Part shown: positions 5,856 to 6,175 of the stretch, piece after piece | Layout of the letters: every line of letters begins with the position of its first letter | Position numbering within the stretch: the stretch's first letter is position 1 | Assembly (NCBI GenBank): GCA_903913355.1 | Contig: CAIWKU010000296.1 | Coordinates: 1-6,175, forward strand | Reading direction: 5' to 3' | DNA: 6,175 bases | Source of the DNA: an uncultured Bacteroidota bacterium | Lineage (GTDB): Bacteria; Bacteroidota; Bacteroidia; Chitinophagales; Chitinophagaceae | The notes under the pieces: generated by a model | The model's input: only the letters and a program-made list of their open reading frames with translations | Database searches by the model: none | Told to the model about the DNA's origin: nothing | Made by a program: the position numbers and the translations under genes

Positions 5856-6175
5856 GTGGACCTGATTCAATCATTTCAAGATCATTGGCAAAAAGAGTTT
5901 AGCGGATTACTGTGTCCGGATAGCAGGATTTTGGTAACCGTGAGTGGAGGAGTAGATAGTGTGGTTTTGCTGGAGCTTGTTGCTGCTAGTTCATTATCTT
6001 TTGAAATAGCACATTGTAATTTTCAATTAAGAGGTGAGGAGAGTGAAAGGGATGAATCATTTGTACGATCCCTGGGAAAGAAGTACCAGAAAGAGGTACT
6101 AGTAAAGCGATTTGATACAAAAAACTATGCCACCCAAAATAAACTCTCTATCCAGGAAGCCGCAAGAGAATTAAG
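5856..6175 (+). CDS. tilS: tRNA(Ile)-lysidine synthase, N-terminal part (runs off the window)
   Basis: TilS attaches lysine to C34 of the tRNA(Ile) with anticodon CAU, using ATP, so that it reads AUA and is charged with isoleucine. Only the first 106 residues are present; the frame is open at the window end. The PP-loop ATP-binding motif SGGVDS is at residues 30-35 after the strand RILVTV. The family stretch HCNFQLRGEES (53-63) and the helix pattern ERDESFVRSLGKKY follow, and SIQEAAREL closes the visible part. The start is chosen as GTG 5856: no ATG lies between the in-frame stop at 5823-5825 and the conserved region, and this start gives the usual short helix before the PP-loop strand. No Shine-Dalgarno sequence or clear promoter is seen in the 70 bases after glnS, so cotranscription with glnS is possible. 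Confidence 0.93.
   Translation, partial: MDLIQSFQDHWQKEFSGLLCPDSRILVTVSGGVDSVVLLELVAASSLSFEIAHCNFQLRGEESERDESFVRSLGKKYQKEVLVKRFDTKNYATQNKLSIQEAAREL

Overview
The window looks like Bacteroidota chromosome, most likely Chitinophagaceae or a close relative. The reasons are moderate to low GC, weak or absent Shine-Dalgarno sequences, TAnnTTTG-like -7 promoter elements (perfect before glnS at 4094-4101), a tRNA gene without an encoded CCA end, and the style of the proteins (a DUF6046-like tail protein, a TilS with an HCNFQLRG stretch). The taxon is inferred from these features, not from a search.

Left part (1-1600), accessory in character. Three short, tightly overlapping plus-strand genes (1-159, 140-361, 358-792) form one translationally coupled cluster. 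The third resembles DUF6046, a family I associate with phage tail-like clusters of Bacteroidota. A 12-codon open frame (793-831) starts directly after its stop and ends on the stop codon of a convergent minus-strand gene (828-1454). That gene encodes a zinc-ribbon / glycine-rich / transmembrane protein with a C-terminal domain that may be BamE/SmpA-like.

Middle (1600-1780). A minus-strand tRNA-Arg(UCU) gene at 1644-1717 has its own terminator (1601-1632) and a candidate promoter. The tail-like cluster lies on the 3' side of the tRNA, which is where elements that integrate into tRNA 3' ends sit. The tRNA is therefore a plausible boundary of an integrated prophage or tail-like element. A pair of 9-bp direct repeats at 11-bp spacing (1573-1592) lies between the element and the tRNA.

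Right part (1780-6175), ordinary chromosome, all plus strand. It holds a stand-alone histidine ammonia-lyase (hutH), a small secreted protein of unknown function closed by a strong terminator, glutaminyl-tRNA synthetase (glnS), and the start of tRNA(Ile)-lysidine synthase (tilS), which runs off the end. glnS and tilS, like the tRNA gene, serve translation. hutH is the first step of histidine breakdown, but no other hut gene is in view. I see no CRISPR array, insertion sequence, integrase or rRNA, and no gene-free stretch longer than about 300 bases.
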